Positions 15,454-24,454 are shown, counted from the first letter of the stretch. The stretch: 37,614 nt of DNA from Opitutia bacterium (GCA_003558065.1 PWMU01000066.1:1-37614), one strand, 5' to 3'. Numbers and translations: made by a program. The notes: generated by a model not told the origin, from the sequence alone.

Positions 15454-17050
15454 AATCAGTAAACGGCGCACCTTCGCTATCATTTCTCACCCGGACGCGG
15501 GGAAAACGACCCTGACCGAAAAATTCCTGCTCTACTCGGGCGCCCTGCAGCTTGCCGGCTCGGTGACCGCGCGAAAGAATCAGCGCGAGACCGCTTCCGA
15601 TTGGATGGAGCTCGAGAAGCAGCGGGGAATCTCCATCAGCTCCACCGTGCTCCAATTCGACTACCGGGGGATCACCGTCAATCTGCTGGATACTCCCGGT
15701 CACCAGGATTTCTCGGAGGACACCTACCGCGTGCTCACCGCCGTCGACGCGGCGGTCATGGTGGTCGATGCGGCCAAGGGAATCGAGGCGCAAACCATCA
15801 AACTCTTCGAGGTTTGCCGCATGCGGGGCATTCCCATCTTTACGTTCATCAATAAATGCGACCGGCCGGGCCGGCATCCGTTGGAGCTGATTGACGAGGT
15901 GGAGCGCGTCCTCGGCATCGAGGTTTACCCGGTGAACTGGCCTTTGGGGACCGGCGTCGATTTTAAAGGGGTTTTCGATCGCCGGGAAAACCTGCTGCAT
16001 CTTTTCGACCGGACTCCCGGAGGCCGTACCCAGGCGCCGGTCGAGGTTTCCGGCCTCGAGGAGGCTGCCGCCTCCGCACGCCTCGACAAAACCGTGGCGG
16101 AGGGCGTGTCCGAGGAACTCGACATGCTCGAAGAGGCGGGATCCGTGTTCGATCGGGCGGCCCTGCTGGCCGGGAAGCAGACGCCGGTTTACTTTGGCAG
16201 CGCGCTCAACAATTTCGGGGTTCAATTGCTCCTGGACGGGTTTCTCGAGCACGCCCCGGAGCCCGCTCCGCGGCGTTGCGGGGAGATCCTGCTGAAACCG
16301 CAGTTCGAGGCGTTTTCCGGGTTTATTTTCAAGATTCAGGCCAATATGGATCCGAATCACCGCGACCGGGTGGTCTTTATCCGCGTGTGTTCCGGGAAAT
16401 TCGAGCGGGATATGACCGTGACTCACGTTCAGTCCGGAAAAAAGATACGGCTTTCATTCTCACACAAGCTTTTTGGCCGGGACCGGGAAACGCAGGACGA
16501 GGCCTGGCCCGGGGATATCGTCGCGATCGCCGGGCACAGCGATCTGGGGATCGGCGACACGCTCACCCAGGACCCAACATTGGTTTTTGAGGAAATCCCG
16601 CGATTTCCGCCTGAATGCTTTGTGTATATCCGGAATATCGATACGAATAATTTCAAACGGTTCCGGGCTGGTATCGACCAACTTCTCCACGAAAAGGTCG
16701 TCCAGCGGTTTTTCCCCGAAAAGGGGACACGAAACGATCCTTTGATCGGTGCGGTGGGGCCCCTGCAGTTCGACGTGGTGAAACACCGGCTGGAAGCCGA
16801 ATACCGCGCTGAAGTTAAACTGGAGTCGGCGCCCTGGGCCGTTGTTCGGTGGCTGGATCCGGAGTTTGATCCGGCACGATTGGAGGGGGTTTTTCTCGGC
16901 TCAGGGATTCAGATCGCACGCGACGATGAAAACCGGCCCGTCCTGTTGATTTCTGATGATTGGACTTTGGGCTATTTCCGCGACAAGAATCCGGAAATTC
17001 CTTTGCTGGAACGGGCTCCAAAACCATTACCTGCCGTTAACTCCCATTGA
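15443..17050 (+). CDS. prfC: Peptide chain release factor 3 (RF3 GTPase)
   Basis: 535 residues, close to the 529 of E. coli RF3. G1 P-loop 'SHPDAGKTTLTEKF' (about 15-28), switch region 'SDWMELEKQRGISISSTVLQ', G3 'DTPGHQDFSEDTYR', G4 'FINKCDRPGR', then the RF3-specific 'FIFKIQANMDPNHRDRVVFI' and 'GAVGPLQFDVVKHRLEAEY' in domains II and III. RF3 binds the ribosome, exchanges GDP for GTP and recycles RF1/RF2 after termination. Start: ATG 15443 gives 'MQNEISKRRTFAIISHPDAG'; an in-frame TTG at 15431 has better ribosome-site spacing and would add four residues. The DksA-like gene follows after 9 nt, indicating an operon. Confidence 0.96.
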   Translation: MQNEISKRRTFAIISHPDAGKTTLTEKFLLYSGALQLAGSVTARKNQRETASDWMELEKQRGISISSTVLQFDYRGITVNLLDTPGHQDFSEDTYRVLTAVDAAVMVVDAAKGIEAQTIKLFEVCRMRGIPIFTFINKCDRPGRHPLELIDEVERVLGIEVYPVNWPLGTGVDFKGVFDRRENLLHLFDRTPGGRTQAPVEVSGLEEAAASARLDKTVAEGVSEELDMLEEAGSVFDRAALLAGKQTPVYFGSALNNFGVQLLLDGFLEHAPEPAPRRCGEILLKPQFEAFSGFIFKIQANMDPNHRDRVVFIRVCSGKFERDMTVTHVQSGKKIRLSFSHKLFGRDRETQDEAWPGDIVAIAGHSDLGIGDTLTQDPTLVFEEIPRFPPECFVYIRNIDTNNFKRFRAGIDQLLHEKVVQRFFPEKGTRNDPLIGAVGPLQFDVVKHRLEAEYRAEVKLESAPWAVVRWLDPEFDPARLEGVFLGSGIQIARDDENRPVLLISDDWTLGYFRDKNPEIPLLERAPKPLPAVNSH

Positions 17051-17059
17051 AGCTGGTTG

Positions 17060-17401
17060 ATGGATAAGACCAAACAAGAACATTTTCGTCCAATTATTCA
17101 AAAACGGGTACGTGATCTACAGGAACAATTGAGCGAATCGGCGGAGGATGCGAAAGCAATTTCCCCGGATCGGGGGATCGGACGGCTCTCGCGGCTTGAT
17201 TCGATGCAGATGCAGCAGATGACTCTCGATGCCCAAAACCGTCGCAAACACGAAATGCAACGCCTGAAGGAGGCGCTCACGCGAATAGAAAAGGGTGCCT
17301 ATGGTATCTGTCAGCTTTGCCGTAATGATATTGCCGTTGAACGGCTCGAATATCAACCGGATGTTCTGACATGCGTGAGTTGCGCCGGAGGCCGACGGTG
17401 A
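17060..17401 (+). CDS. DksA/TraR-family C4 zinc-finger protein
   Basis: 113 residues. An N-terminal coiled-coil hairpin ('IIQKRVRDLQEQLSESAEDA', 'DAQNRRKHEMQRLKEAL') carries 'SRLDSMQMQQM' at its tip. It is followed by the C4 zinc finger 'YGICQLCRNDIAVERLEYQP' and a closing 'CVSC'. This is the layout of the DksA/TraR family, which inserts into the RNA polymerase secondary channel, as well as of shorter relatives with unknown partners. The tip lacks the DxxDxA pattern of true DksA, so ppGpp-linked activity is uncertain. ATG 17060 is preferred over TTG 17057. It lies 9 nt after prfC and is probably co-transcribed with it. Confidence 0.85.
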   Translation: MDKTKQEHFRPIIQKRVRDLQEQLSESAEDAKAISPDRGIGRLSRLDSMQMQQMTLDAQNRRKHEMQRLKEALTRIEKGAYGICQLCRNDIAVERLEYQPDVLTCVSCAGGRR

Positions 17402-17443
17402 AACCCGCTGCACGGCAAAATATCGGAAACTTCCGAACAGCGC

Positions 17444-17479
17444 GATAAGGTTGAACGTGAACCGGGTTCACTGCTTATC
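17444..17479. repeat. Nested inverted repeat at the 3' side of the RAYT gene
   Basis: GTGAACC-G-GGTTCAC (17457-17471) is a perfect 7-1-7 palindrome. It is nested inside GATAAG (17444-17449) and CTTATC (17474-17479), giving an outer stem. It sits between the convergent dksA-like and RAYT genes. It may be the RAYT-associated REP partner or a bidirectional terminator for the two genes; a U-tract is lacking. A second hairpin, CGGAA/TTCCG, is just upstream at 17424-17435. Confidence 0.45.
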
Positions 17480-17495
17480 AATCCGAACGAAAACA

Positions 17496-18464
17496 TCAGC
17501 CAATCGGATTCTTCTGAAGTCCCCGCAAGCTGTGGACCCCAAACAGGGCTGGCGCGCGAATTCGGCTCGGCCCGGTCTTTCTTCCGGGACTCAGGTAGTC
17601 CCTCCGCTTGCGCATGACTGCTTCAACATAACCCCTTGATCCGATCACCGCTCCCGCAGTGAAGTAGCGTACCCGGTTTCGCAGCACTTCCGGAAGGGAG
17701 AGTTCCCCCGCCTTTTGCTGCACCGCAATCAGTTTAGCCTCAGGAATCCCCGCCGGACCGCCCGCGTCCGTGTGATAAGCTTGGCCGAAGAGAATCAGCC
17801 GGTACTCCCGTCCCGCCTGTCGCCAGTCATTGGATTCCAGCACCCGAAGCAGACCCCGTCGAACTTCCGTTCCGCCGGCAACCGCTTCGGCGTAGCCGCA
17901 CCAGCGATACTCCTTGGGATCGTCGCACAAACCCGCCCGCACCGGGTTCAGGTCGATGTAACAGGCCACCACCAGAAGCGCTCGCCCGGTCGGTTCAACC
18001 AGCACGCTTGCGAAACGTTCCGCCCATAAGGTTCCGTAACGCCCGTGGGTGCGATTGTACCAGGTGGAGAATCGCTGTTTCAGTTCTTTGAGGTAGACTG
18101 AAATATCCCCCATTCGTGCCAGTAACCGCTCGCGGATCTTTTCGGCCTCCTCACTGTGCAAACGCGAAATCCATGCTGCCGCCTCGTCTCTGGAATAAAG
18201 CACGCGTACGCGTCGTTCCAGCTCGGCGATTCCGACGTGGCGACTCTCCGCCTCCGGCGGCACTCGCACCAGGAGGTGAAAGTGGTTGCTCATCACACAA
18301 TAAGTCAGTACCTGCATCCCGCAAAAATCCGCCAGTTGGTGGAGTTGTTTCCGGAAAATTTCCTTCTCCCTCGCCCCCAGCAGATGCTCCCCGCCAACAA
18401 TCCGGCTCATGCAGTGATAGACACTGCCGCCTTCTCCATATGTTTTGAGACGTCTGGGTTTCAT
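17496..18464 (-). CDS. REP-associated tyrosine transposase (RAYT, Y1_Tnp/TnpA_REP)
   Basis: 322 residues, the long form I know from Opitutus-like Verrucomicrobia. Opens 'MKPRRLKTYGEGGSVYHCMS', then 'LTYCVMSNHFHLLVRVPPEA' with the HUH motif (HFH) and 'RFSTWYNRTHGRYGTLWAER', 'YIDLNPVRAGLCDDPKEYRW', and a C-terminal 'VLRNRVRYFTAGAVIGSRGY' domain. Such enzymes cut and join REP/BIME hairpins as single-stranded DNA. No frameshift is visible and the C-terminus 'SLRGLQKNPIG' looks complete. The ATG at 18462-18464 follows an in-frame leader that is not family-like. REP-like hairpins are present at 15304 and 36466-36520. Confidence 0.9.
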   Translation of the reverse strand: MKPRRLKTYGEGGSVYHCMSRIVGGEHLLGAREKEIFRKQLHQLADFCGMQVLTYCVMSNHFHLLVRVPPEAESRHVGIAELERRVRVLYSRDEAAAWISRLHSEEAEKIRERLLARMGDISVYLKELKQRFSTWYNRTHGRYGTLWAERFASVLVEPTGRALLVVACYIDLNPVRAGLCDDPKEYRWCGYAEAVAGGTEVRRGLLRVLESNDWRQAGREYRLILFGQAYHTDAGGPAGIPEAKLIAVQQKAGELSLPEVLRNRVRYFTAGAVIGSRGYVEAVMRKRRDYLSPGRKTGPSRIRAPALFGVHSLRGLQKNPIG

Positions 18465-18575
18465 AAAATGAATCCGACTCAATTCCGCAACACAGTCAAT
18501 ATTAATTTGCCTGGCAAAATCATGGGGGTGAATCCACATGCCGGGTTCGTGGTGGATCCGGAAGCGGGGGGAGGG

Positions 18576-19157
18576 TTAGAGTTTTTCGACGATCTCGTCT
18601 GCCAGGCCGTACTCGATGGCTTCTTTCGCGTTCAGGTAGAAGTCGCGGTCGGTGTCCTTGGTGATTTTTTCCAAAGGCTGGCCGGAGGCGGTGGATAGGA
18701 TTTTATTCAGTTCTTCCCGCAGTTTTTCCATTTCCGTCGCCTGGATGTTGATATCCACGGCGGGCGCGACCATGCGCCCGGCCAGCAGCGGCTGATGAAT
18801 CAACACGCGCGAGTGGGGGAAGACGAAGCGTTTTCCTTTGGGCGCGGCGCAGAGAAGGATGGATCCCATACTTGCGGCCATTCCGGTGACAACCACGCTG
18901 ATCGGAGAGGAAATCAGCTGGAGGGTGTCGTAGATGGCCATGCCGGAGGTGATCGATCCGCCGGGGGTATCGATGTAAAAGGTGATGTCTTTTCCGGGAT
19001 TCACGGCTTCAAGATAGAGGAGTTTTTCGACGACCTCCTTCCCTGATTTGTCGCTCACTTCTCCCCACAGAAAAACTTTTCTCTGCTCGAGAAATTTTTT
19101 CTCCATCAGGATCTGAACAGAGTCTCTTTGATCGGTATCTTCCTTTTTGTCAGGCAT
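18576..19157 (-). CDS. clpP: ATP-dependent Clp protease proteolytic subunit
   Basis: 193 residues. Catalytic triad in context: Ser in 'VVTGMAASMGSILLCAAPKG', His in 'SRVLIHQPLLAGR', and Asp in 'DTDRDFYLNAKEAIEYGLAD'. The handle and head contacts 'GKDITFYIDTPGGSITSGMA' match the family. ClpP forms a tetradecameric serine protease barrel fed by ClpX or ClpA-type ATPases. The 'TGMAASMGS' and 'FPHSRVLIHQPL' forms differ from canonical ClpP1 (GQAASMGA; LPNSRVMIHQP), so this may be a second paralog. No clpX lies adjacent. No clear ribosome site precedes ATG 19155-19157. Its upstream neighbours on the same strand are the suf genes, 358 nt away. Confidence 0.93.
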   Translation of the reverse strand: MPDKKEDTDQRDSVQILMEKKFLEQRKVFLWGEVSDKSGKEVVEKLLYLEAVNPGKDITFYIDTPGGSITSGMAIYDTLQLISSPISVVVTGMAASMGSILLCAAPKGKRFVFPHSRVLIHQPLLAGRMVAPAVDINIQATEMEKLREELNKILSTASGQPLEKITKDTDRDFYLNAKEAIEYGLADEIVEKL

Positions 19158-19515
19158 AATCGTGGAAAGTTAAAAGGTTCAGCGCGCTGAGCGCAAGAGT
19201 GGTCGCAAAATAGAATAAAACCTGGCTGTGTCGTGGTTCACGTTTGATCTTGGTTTTCGTTCTGCGGGAAAGCCACCGAGAACATGAATACCGCTCCTGC
19301 GGCGCGAGGGAGGAAATGAACCGGTTTTCGAACGAACGAGTCTCCTGGTGATTCGTGCAGCTTTCAGACTATTAGCGAGAACGGCAGGGTAGAGTCGGGG
19401 TGCGGGGTGCCGAAGGAATCAGCCTGTCCGAATCTTTTTTCGAGGGCTCTCCCTGGAGATGTGGGCGGAGGGGCGACTGTGAAACGCCGCCGCCGGTCTC
19501 CCCGTGCCGTTGAAC
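19158..19515. other. Intergenic region between sufT and clpP
   Basis: No gene is visible. A 12-bp perfect palindrome TCAGCGCGCTGA (19179-19190) lies 22 nt upstream of the clpP start, and T-rich sequence surrounds it on the minus strand. It is the obvious place for a clpP promoter or operator, but no confident -35/-10 pair can be assigned. Confidence 0.4.
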
Positions 19516-20073
19516 TTAGATCAGCCCGAGCTTCATTTTGCCCTCTTCGCTGATCATTTCCTGGTTCCAGGGTGGATCCCAGACAATCTCGACCTCGGCG
19601 TCCTTGACGCCGGGGACGGAGAGAACTTTGGCTTTCGCGTCGGCGGCAATGGCGGGACCCATTCCGCAGCCCGGGGCCGTGAGGGTCATTTTGACATCGA
19701 CCCGGTGAAACTCGGGTTCGACTTCGGTGACCTCGCAGGAGTAGACGAGCCCGAGATCGACGATATTGACGGGAATTTCCGGGTCGTAGACGTTTTTCAA
19801 CTGGTTCCAGAGCGCGTCCTGTTTCGGGGGCCCCTCGTGATCTCCGGCGCCCGGCGCGGTTGTTTCGGGTTCGGGCGGTTCCTCGCCCAGGGCATCGGCG
19901 TTTTCTCCGCCGATACGGGCAAGGCCGTGGGGGGTCATTACTGTGTAACTTCCTCCGAGCACCTGGCTGATGACCACGGTCGTTTCAGCGGGCAGGGTGA
20001 CCGTTTCGCCGCCGGGGATGAGGACGGCCTCGCAATCGCGGGCAAGGATTCGTCGGTTGATGTCTTCGCTCAT
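19516..20073 (-). CDS. sufT: SufT, MIP18/DUF59-family Fe-S assembly protein
   Basis: 185 residues. An N-terminal SufT-specific part ('[20 protein letters not shown]', '[17 protein letters not shown]') precedes an acidic Pro-rich linker and a C-terminal MIP18/DUF59 domain: '[20 protein letters not shown]', '[17 protein letters not shown]' with its conserved Cys, and '[20 protein letters not shown]'. SufT-type proteins help mature [4Fe-4S] clusters under high demand. It is the last gene of the suf cluster on the minus strand, ~105 nt after sufD. In many genomes sufS stands between sufD and sufT; here it does not. Confidence 0.92.
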   Translation of the reverse strand: MSEDINRRILARDCEAVLIPGGETVTLPAETTVVISQVLGGSYTVMTPHGLARIGGENADALGEEPPEPETTAPGAGDHEGPPKQDALWNQLKNVYDPEIPVNIVDLGLVYSCEVTEVEPEFHRVDVKMTLTAPGCGMGPAIAADAKAKVLSVPGVKDAEVEIVWDPPWNQEMISEEGKMKLGLI

Positions 20074-20178
20074 GATAAGGTTATTTAGATGTTCAGGCGG
20101 GAGATCCTGGCTGGAATCCCGAAGTTCCGCAAGGGAACTTAAGCCGACCGGGGGCCGGGAAGCTGGAACCGGCCGACT

Positions 20179-21495
20179 CTATTCCCCAAACTGCGCGCGA
20201 ATGAGGGTACGGAGGTTTTCCGCGATTTCCTCGTTTTCGAGTTTGATGAGGATATCCTCGAAGAAGCCGAAGACGAGCAGTTGCTTGGCGGTCTTTTCGG
20301 GGATGCCGCGGGCGAGCATATAGTAGAGCTGTTCATCGTCAATCTGTCCCGAAGTGGCGCCGTGGCTGCATTTCACGTCGTTCGCCAGGATTTCCAGGCC
20401 CGGCAGGGCGTTGGCTTCGGCGGTCGGGCTGATCAGCAGGTTGCGATTGGTCTGGTAGGCGTCGGTCTGCTGGGCTTCCTCCACGACCTTGATGAGGCCG
20501 GAAAAGATGGTTCGGGCGTCGTCGAGCAAGGCGTTCTTGTAGAGAAGATCCGAAACCGAATGCCCTTTGAAGTGGGTCTGCAGGGTGCGCTGGTCGAACT
20601 CCTGCTTGCCGGTGGCGACGGTCAGGGACTGCATTTCGGTGTGGGCGCCCTCGCCGAGCACCTGACTGTGGCTTTCGGTGCGGGCCTGACGGCTCCCGAC
20701 GTTGACGTTGAGAGAGGTGACGAACGAGTCCTTGAACGCCTGGGTGGAATTCAGGTGGAACGCAAGGCTGTCGCGCCCCCAGTTCTGGGCGGAGATGTAC
20801 GTCACACGCGAGCCGGGGCCGGCGTAGAGGTCGTTGACGCCGCAAACGTAGTTGCGGGCCTTGCGCTCGGGAGAGGAAAAGAAATCGACCAGCGTGACCC
20901 TGGCGAGATCTTCGGCGATCAGGAGAGTATGGGGGAAAATGCCGGCATCCTGTCCGTTGGTCCAGTGGCAGGCGACCAGGGGCAGGTCGATCTCAACGCC
21001 TTTGGGCACATAGAGGAAGGAGCCGGCGGAGCAGAAGGCACTGTGGAGGGCGGAGAATTTTTCGGAGCCGAGCTTGATGGGCTGGGCCATGAAGTGTTTG
21101 CGGAGGAGGTCCTCATGTTCCCGGACGGCCTGTTCGAGGGGAAGCCAGATCACACCCTGATCGGCCAGCTCCCGGGTAACGGCCTCGCTGTCGATCAGCT
21201 GATCGTTGGCGAACACGAGTCGGCCGGCGCGCTGGTGAACGTGTTCGGAGCGCGCCACCAGGTCCTTTTCGGCGACCTCTCCCCCGGCGGTTTCGCCCAA
21301 GCGGTAGCCCTCGAGATTGACGCCGCTGATATTGGCGAAGCGCCAGGTCTCGTCCTTGCGGTGCGGCATGGGAAGCTCGTGGAAGCGCTCCCAGCTTTCG
21401 CGTTTGAGGTCCAGCCACCACTGAGGCATGTCCTTTAGGGCGGCCAGGTACGCATCGAAGGTATCCCGGGAGGTCAGCTCGTTCGGGACGCCCAT
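20179..21495 (-). CDS. sufD: Fe-S cluster scaffold component SufD
   Basis: 438 residues. N-terminal helices ('MPQWWLDLKRESWERFHELP', 'RKDETWRFANI') are followed by the right-handed beta-helix core: 'GSFLYVPKGVEIDLPLVACH', 'GSRVTYISAQNWGRDSLAFH', 'NVGSRQARTESHSQVLGEGA', 'DQRTLQTHFKGHSVSDLLYK' and the C-terminal 'LANDVKCSHGATSGQIDDEQ' containing the conserved His of the SufB-SufD interface. It ends with 'YMLARGIPEKTAKQLLVFGF'. SufD pairs with SufB in the SufBC2D scaffold. The start is the ATG at 21493-21495, which has GGAG 9 nt upstream; a TTG at 21534 would extend it by 13 residues without a ribosome site. Confidence 0.95.
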   Translation of the reverse strand: MGVPNELTSRDTFDAYLAALKDMPQWWLDLKRESWERFHELPMPHRKDETWRFANISGVNLEGYRLGETAGGEVAEKDLVARSEHVHQRAGRLVFANDQLIDSEAVTRELADQGVIWLPLEQAVREHEDLLRKHFMAQPIKLGSEKFSALHSAFCSAGSFLYVPKGVEIDLPLVACHWTNGQDAGIFPHTLLIAEDLARVTLVDFFSSPERKARNYVCGVNDLYAGPGSRVTYISAQNWGRDSLAFHLNSTQAFKDSFVTSLNVNVGSRQARTESHSQVLGEGAHTEMQSLTVATGKQEFDQRTLQTHFKGHSVSDLLYKNALLDDARTIFSGLIKVVEEAQQTDAYQTNRNLLISPTAEANALPGLEILANDVKCSHGATSGQIDDEQLYYMLARGIPEKTAKQLLVFGFFEDILIKLENEEIAENLRTLIRAQFGE

Positions 21496-21694
21496 TTTTT
21501 TATTCTCCGGTGTTGAGAGGGTTGTCGTGTTCAAGGCAGATGAGTGGTTTTATGGTGAATGTGTTGACTGGTTGGCGGGTGATCCGTCCTTGTATCTCAG
21601 GGTCGCGGACAAAAGTCAGACGGAGCCCCGGTCGTTTGAGAGTGGAACCGACGAGACACGTTGCCGCCCGCCTGTTTTTCCTGGAAGGCCGGAA

Positions 21695-23107
21695 TCAACC
21701 GACCGATCCCTCCATTTCGAGATCGATGAGGCGTTTCAATTCGACGCTGTATTCCATCGGGAAGTGCTGGGCGAGGTCGTTGATGAACCCGTTGACGGCA
21801 AGGCTCATGGCCTGGCCCTCGCTCATTCCCCGCTGTTGCATATAGAAGATCTGTTCGGCGCTGACCTTGCTGACGCTGGCCTCGTGCTGCACGGAGTTGT
21901 GGTCGCCCCGAGTGGTGATGGCCGGGTAGGTGTCGGTGCGCGAGTTGGTGTTGATGAGCAAAGCGTCGCACTCGGTGTTGTTCTTGCAGCCCTTGAGGTG
22001 CTTGGGCATGTTGACAAGCCCGCGGTAGGTCGCGCGGCCTTTGCCGACGCTGATGCTCTTGGAGATGATATTGCTGCTGGTTTCGTCGGCGGCGTGAACC
22101 ATCTTGGCGCCGGTATCCTGGTGCTGGCCGTCGTTGGCGAGGGCGATGCTGAGCACCTCGCCGCGGGCGCGCCGTCCCTTGAGGATGACCCCGGGATACT
22201 TCATGGTCAGGCGGGAGCCGATATTGCAGTCGATCCACCGGATCTCGGCGTCCTCGTGGGCCATCCCGCGCTTGGTCACGAGATTGAAGACATTGTCGGA
22301 CCAGTTTTGCACCGTGATGTACTGGATTTTGGCGCCCTTGAGCGCGACCAGTTCGACAACGGCGCTGTGGAGGGTGGCGGTGTCGAATTTGGGGGCGGTG
22401 CAGCCCTCCATGTAGGTGACCTCGGAACCTTCGTCGGCGATAATGAGCGTCCGCTCGAACTGGCCGAAATTCTGCGCGTTGATGCGGAAATAGGCCTGGA
22501 GCGGGTGGCTGACCTTGACCCCCGGAGGAACGTAGATGAAGCTCCCGCCGCTGAACACGGCGCTGTTGAGGGCGCTGAATTTGTTGTCACCGGTTGGAAT
22601 GACCTTGCCGAACCACTTCCGGAAGATTTCCGGGTGTTCCTTCAATCCTTCGGTGCTCCCGACGAAAATAACGCCCTGTTTCGCGGCGATCTCCTTGATG
22701 TTGGAGTAGGCCGCCTCGCTGTCGAACTGGGCTTCGACGCCGGCCAGGAACTTACGTTCGCTTTCGGGAATGCCGAGGCGCTCGAAGGTTTGTTTGACGT
22801 CGTCCGGGACATCGTCCCAGCTCCGGCTCGGCTTCTGGTCCCCGGCCAGGTAGTAGCGGATCTTGTCGAAATCGATGGCCTCGAGGTCCTTGGAGGCCCA
22901 GTGAGTGGGCATGGGTTTTTCGAGGAAGGTCTTGAGCGCCTTCATGCGGAAATCGCGGATCCAGTCCGGCTCCTCCTTGACCTCGCACATGTAGTTAATG
23001 GTGTCTTCGCTCAGTCCTATACCGGCGTCGTACTTGTGATGTTCCGGGTAAACGAAGTTGCCGATATCGGTCTTGATATCCACGTCCGGTGTCTGTGTGG
23101 TTGCCAT
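21695..23107 (-). CDS. sufB: Fe-S cluster assembly scaffold SufB
   Basis: 470 residues, typical length. Conserved blocks: '[14 protein letters not shown]'-like opening ([20 protein letters not shown]), '[20 protein letters not shown]', '[20 protein letters not shown]', '[20 protein letters not shown]', '[20 protein letters not shown]', '[20 protein letters not shown]' with the essential cluster-site Cys, and '[20 protein letters not shown]' with the His-Glu pair. SufB builds nascent Fe-S clusters with SufC and SufD. A strong ribosome site (AGGAGGAAAG) stands before ATG 23105-23107. It follows sufC by 35 nt. Confidence 0.97.
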   Translation of the reverse strand: MATTQTPDVDIKTDIGNFVYPEHHKYDAGIGLSEDTINYMCEVKEEPDWIRDFRMKALKTFLEKPMPTHWASKDLEAIDFDKIRYYLAGDQKPSRSWDDVPDDVKQTFERLGIPESERKFLAGVEAQFDSEAAYSNIKEIAAKQGVIFVGSTEGLKEHPEIFRKWFGKVIPTGDNKFSALNSAVFSGGSFIYVPPGVKVSHPLQAYFRINAQNFGQFERTLIIADEGSEVTYMEGCTAPKFDTATLHSAVVELVALKGAKIQYITVQNWSDNVFNLVTKRGMAHEDAEIRWIDCNIGSRLTMKYPGVILKGRRARGEVLSIALANDGQHQDTGAKMVHAADETSSNIISKSISVGKGRATYRGLVNMPKHLKGCKNNTECDALLINTNSRTDTYPAITTRGDHNSVQHEASVSKVSAEQIFYMQQRGMSEGQAMSLAVNGFINDLAQHFPMEYSVELKRLIDLEMEGSVG

Positions 23108-23142
23108 GTTGCTTTCCTCCTGCGGTTAAAAATTAAATCTGT

Positions 23143-23913
23143 TCAGGCCTTGGCGGCCGGTTCGGCGAATTCTTCCTTGATCCAGTCGTAGCCCCTCTTT
23201 TCCAGCTCAAGGGCGAGCTCCTTGCCGCGGCTCTTGACGATCCGGCCGTTCCACATGACGTGGACGTGATCGGGGACGATGTACTCGAGGATCCGCTGGT
23301 AATGGGTGATGAGCAGAATGCCGCGTTCCGGGCCGCGCAGCTTGTTGACGCCCTCGGATACAATCCGGAGCGCGTCGATGTCGAGGCCGCTGTCGGTTTC
23401 GTCCATGATGGCGTACTTTGGCTCCAGCATGGCCATCTGCAGGATCTCGTTGCGCTTCTTTTCGCCTCCGGAAAAACCTTCGTTGATCGCGCGGGAAGTG
23501 AACTTCCGGTCGATCTGGAGCATGTCCATTTTCTCGTAGAGCCTTTTGTAGAACTGGGTGGCCTCCAGTTCCTCGTCCTCCGCGAGCCGTGCTTGTGTCG
23601 CCGCGCGCAGGAAATTGGCGATGCTGACCCCCGGGATTTCGCTCGGGTATTGAAAGGCCATGAACAGCCCGGCGCGGGCGCGTTCATCCACCTCCATCTC
23701 CAGGACGTTCTCCCCGTCGAGGAGGACCTCTCCGGAAGTGATTTCATAGTCCGGATGCGCGGCCAGGGCCTTGGCGAGCGTGCTCTTGCCGGTGCCGTTC
23801 GGCCCCATGATGGCGTGCACTTCGCCTCGGGGAAGCGTAAGATTCAGGTCCTTGAGAATTTCGGTCTCTTCGACTTTAACGCTCAGATTTTTGATTTCGA
23901 GTTGCTGCTTCAT
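23143..23913 (-). CDS. sufC: Fe-S assembly ATPase SufC
   Basis: 256 residues. Walker A '[15 protein letters not shown]', the SufC-typical '[20 protein letters not shown]', the ABC signature '[16 protein letters not shown]', Walker B with '[20 protein letters not shown]', and H-loop '[14 protein letters not shown]'. SufC powers conformational change in the SufBCD scaffold in the cytosol. The start is ATG 23911-23913 ('[14 protein letters not shown]'), matching family N-termini; a longer in-frame reading from 23973 runs into the end of fur. It begins 22 nt after the fur stop, so fur-sufC-sufB-sufD-sufT read as one unit. Confidence 0.97.
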   Translation of the reverse strand: MKQQLEIKNLSVKVEETEILKDLNLTLPRGEVHAIMGPNGTGKSTLAKALAAHPDYEITSGEVLLDGENVLEMEVDERARAGLFMAFQYPSEIPGVSIANFLRAATQARLAEDEELEATQFYKRLYEKMDMLQIDRKFTSRAINEGFSGGEKKRNEILQMAMLEPKYAIMDETDSGLDIDALRIVSEGVNKLRGPERGILLITHYQRILEYIVPDHVHVMWNGRIVKSRGKELALELEKRGYDWIKEEFAEPAAKA

Positions 23914-23935
23914 GGTGTGATGGTAAAAGGTGAAA

Positions 23936-24403
23936 TTACACTTGATGTCCGGCGCCGCATTCGGGGCAGACACCTCTCAGGTTGACGTCCAGGTGATCCA
24001 CGGTAAACCCGTCCGGGACGGCGAGCCCCAGTTCGGAAGGACGACTGGACGGAAGATCAATATCGTGAACGGAACCGCATTCCCGGCAATAAAAATGGCC
24101 GTGTTCCCGGAGGTTGGCGCAGTACCGGGTGGAGTCGCGGTCGCGATTCACCTGGCGGACAAGCCCGCATTCGACCAGCTTGTCCAGGCAATTGTAGACA
24201 GTCGCCAGCGAGATGGTCGGCATCGTCTTCTTGACCCGGCTGAAAACCTCGTCGGCACTGGGGTGATCCCGCCGGCTCATGAGCGAGTCATAGACGGTCT
24301 GTCGCTGACGCGTCATACGAAACCCGCTCCCGGCCAGGGCCCGGTCGAGTGAATCCTGCCTGTGGTTCTTGCCTGCTTTCACGATAACCTCAACGTGCCC
24401 CAT
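23936..24403 (-). CDS. Fur-family regulator, PerR-like, heading the suf operon
   Basis: 155 residues. Winged-helix part '[20 protein letters not shown]' and '[20 protein letters not shown]', then the dimer/metal domain '[20 protein letters not shown]' and '[10 protein letters not shown]'. The two CxxC pairs form a structural zinc site. Where Fur proteins have Glu, the motif here reads GSVHD with Asp, and the 'DHPSADEVF' His is conserved. Both are residues oxidised in Bacillus PerR, so peroxide sensing is plausible, though manganese/iron preference cannot be read off. Its own promoter carries a PerR-like palindrome 13 nt upstream of the ATG, suggesting autoregulation of the entire suf unit. 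Confidence 0.9.
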   Translation of the reverse strand: MGHVEVIVKAGKNHRQDSLDRALAGSGFRMTRQRQTVYDSLMSRRDHPSADEVFSRVKKTMPTISLATVYNCLDKLVECGLVRQVNRDRDSTRYCANLREHGHFYCRECGSVHDIDLPSSRPSELGLAVPDGFTVDHLDVNLRGVCPECGAGHQV

Positions 24404-24416
24404 TTTTTAATGAGAT

Positions 24417-24431
24417 CAAGAATTATTCTAA
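24417..24431 (-). promoter_or_regulatory. PerR/Fur-like box upstream of fur-suf operon
   Basis: Minus strand TTAGAAT-A-ATTCTTG. The inner AGAATAATTCT is a perfect palindrome, and the 15-mer matches the PerR consensus TTATAATNATTATAA at 10 of 14 fixed positions. It overlaps the predicted -10 hexamer and ends 13 nt before the ATG of the PerR-like gene, the ideal site for repression. Confidence 0.55.
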
Positions 24432-24454
24432 AAAAAAGCGAGCGGCAATCTCAA
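24425..24454 (-). promoter_or_regulatory. Predicted promoter of the fur-suf operon
   Basis: Minus strand TTGAGA (24449-24454) and TAGAAT (24425-24430) separated by 18 nt, with an eight-base T-run in the spacer. The start codon at 24403 leaves a short leader. The -10 lies within the PerR-like box. Confidence 0.45.

Noticed and set aside
20281-23191. Long plus-strand frames at 20281-21438 and 21428-23191
   Set aside because: They are antisense to sufD and sufB, which have unmistakable family motifs. Their translations are Gly/Val/Glu-rich without domains, a usual artefact of GC-rich codon bias.
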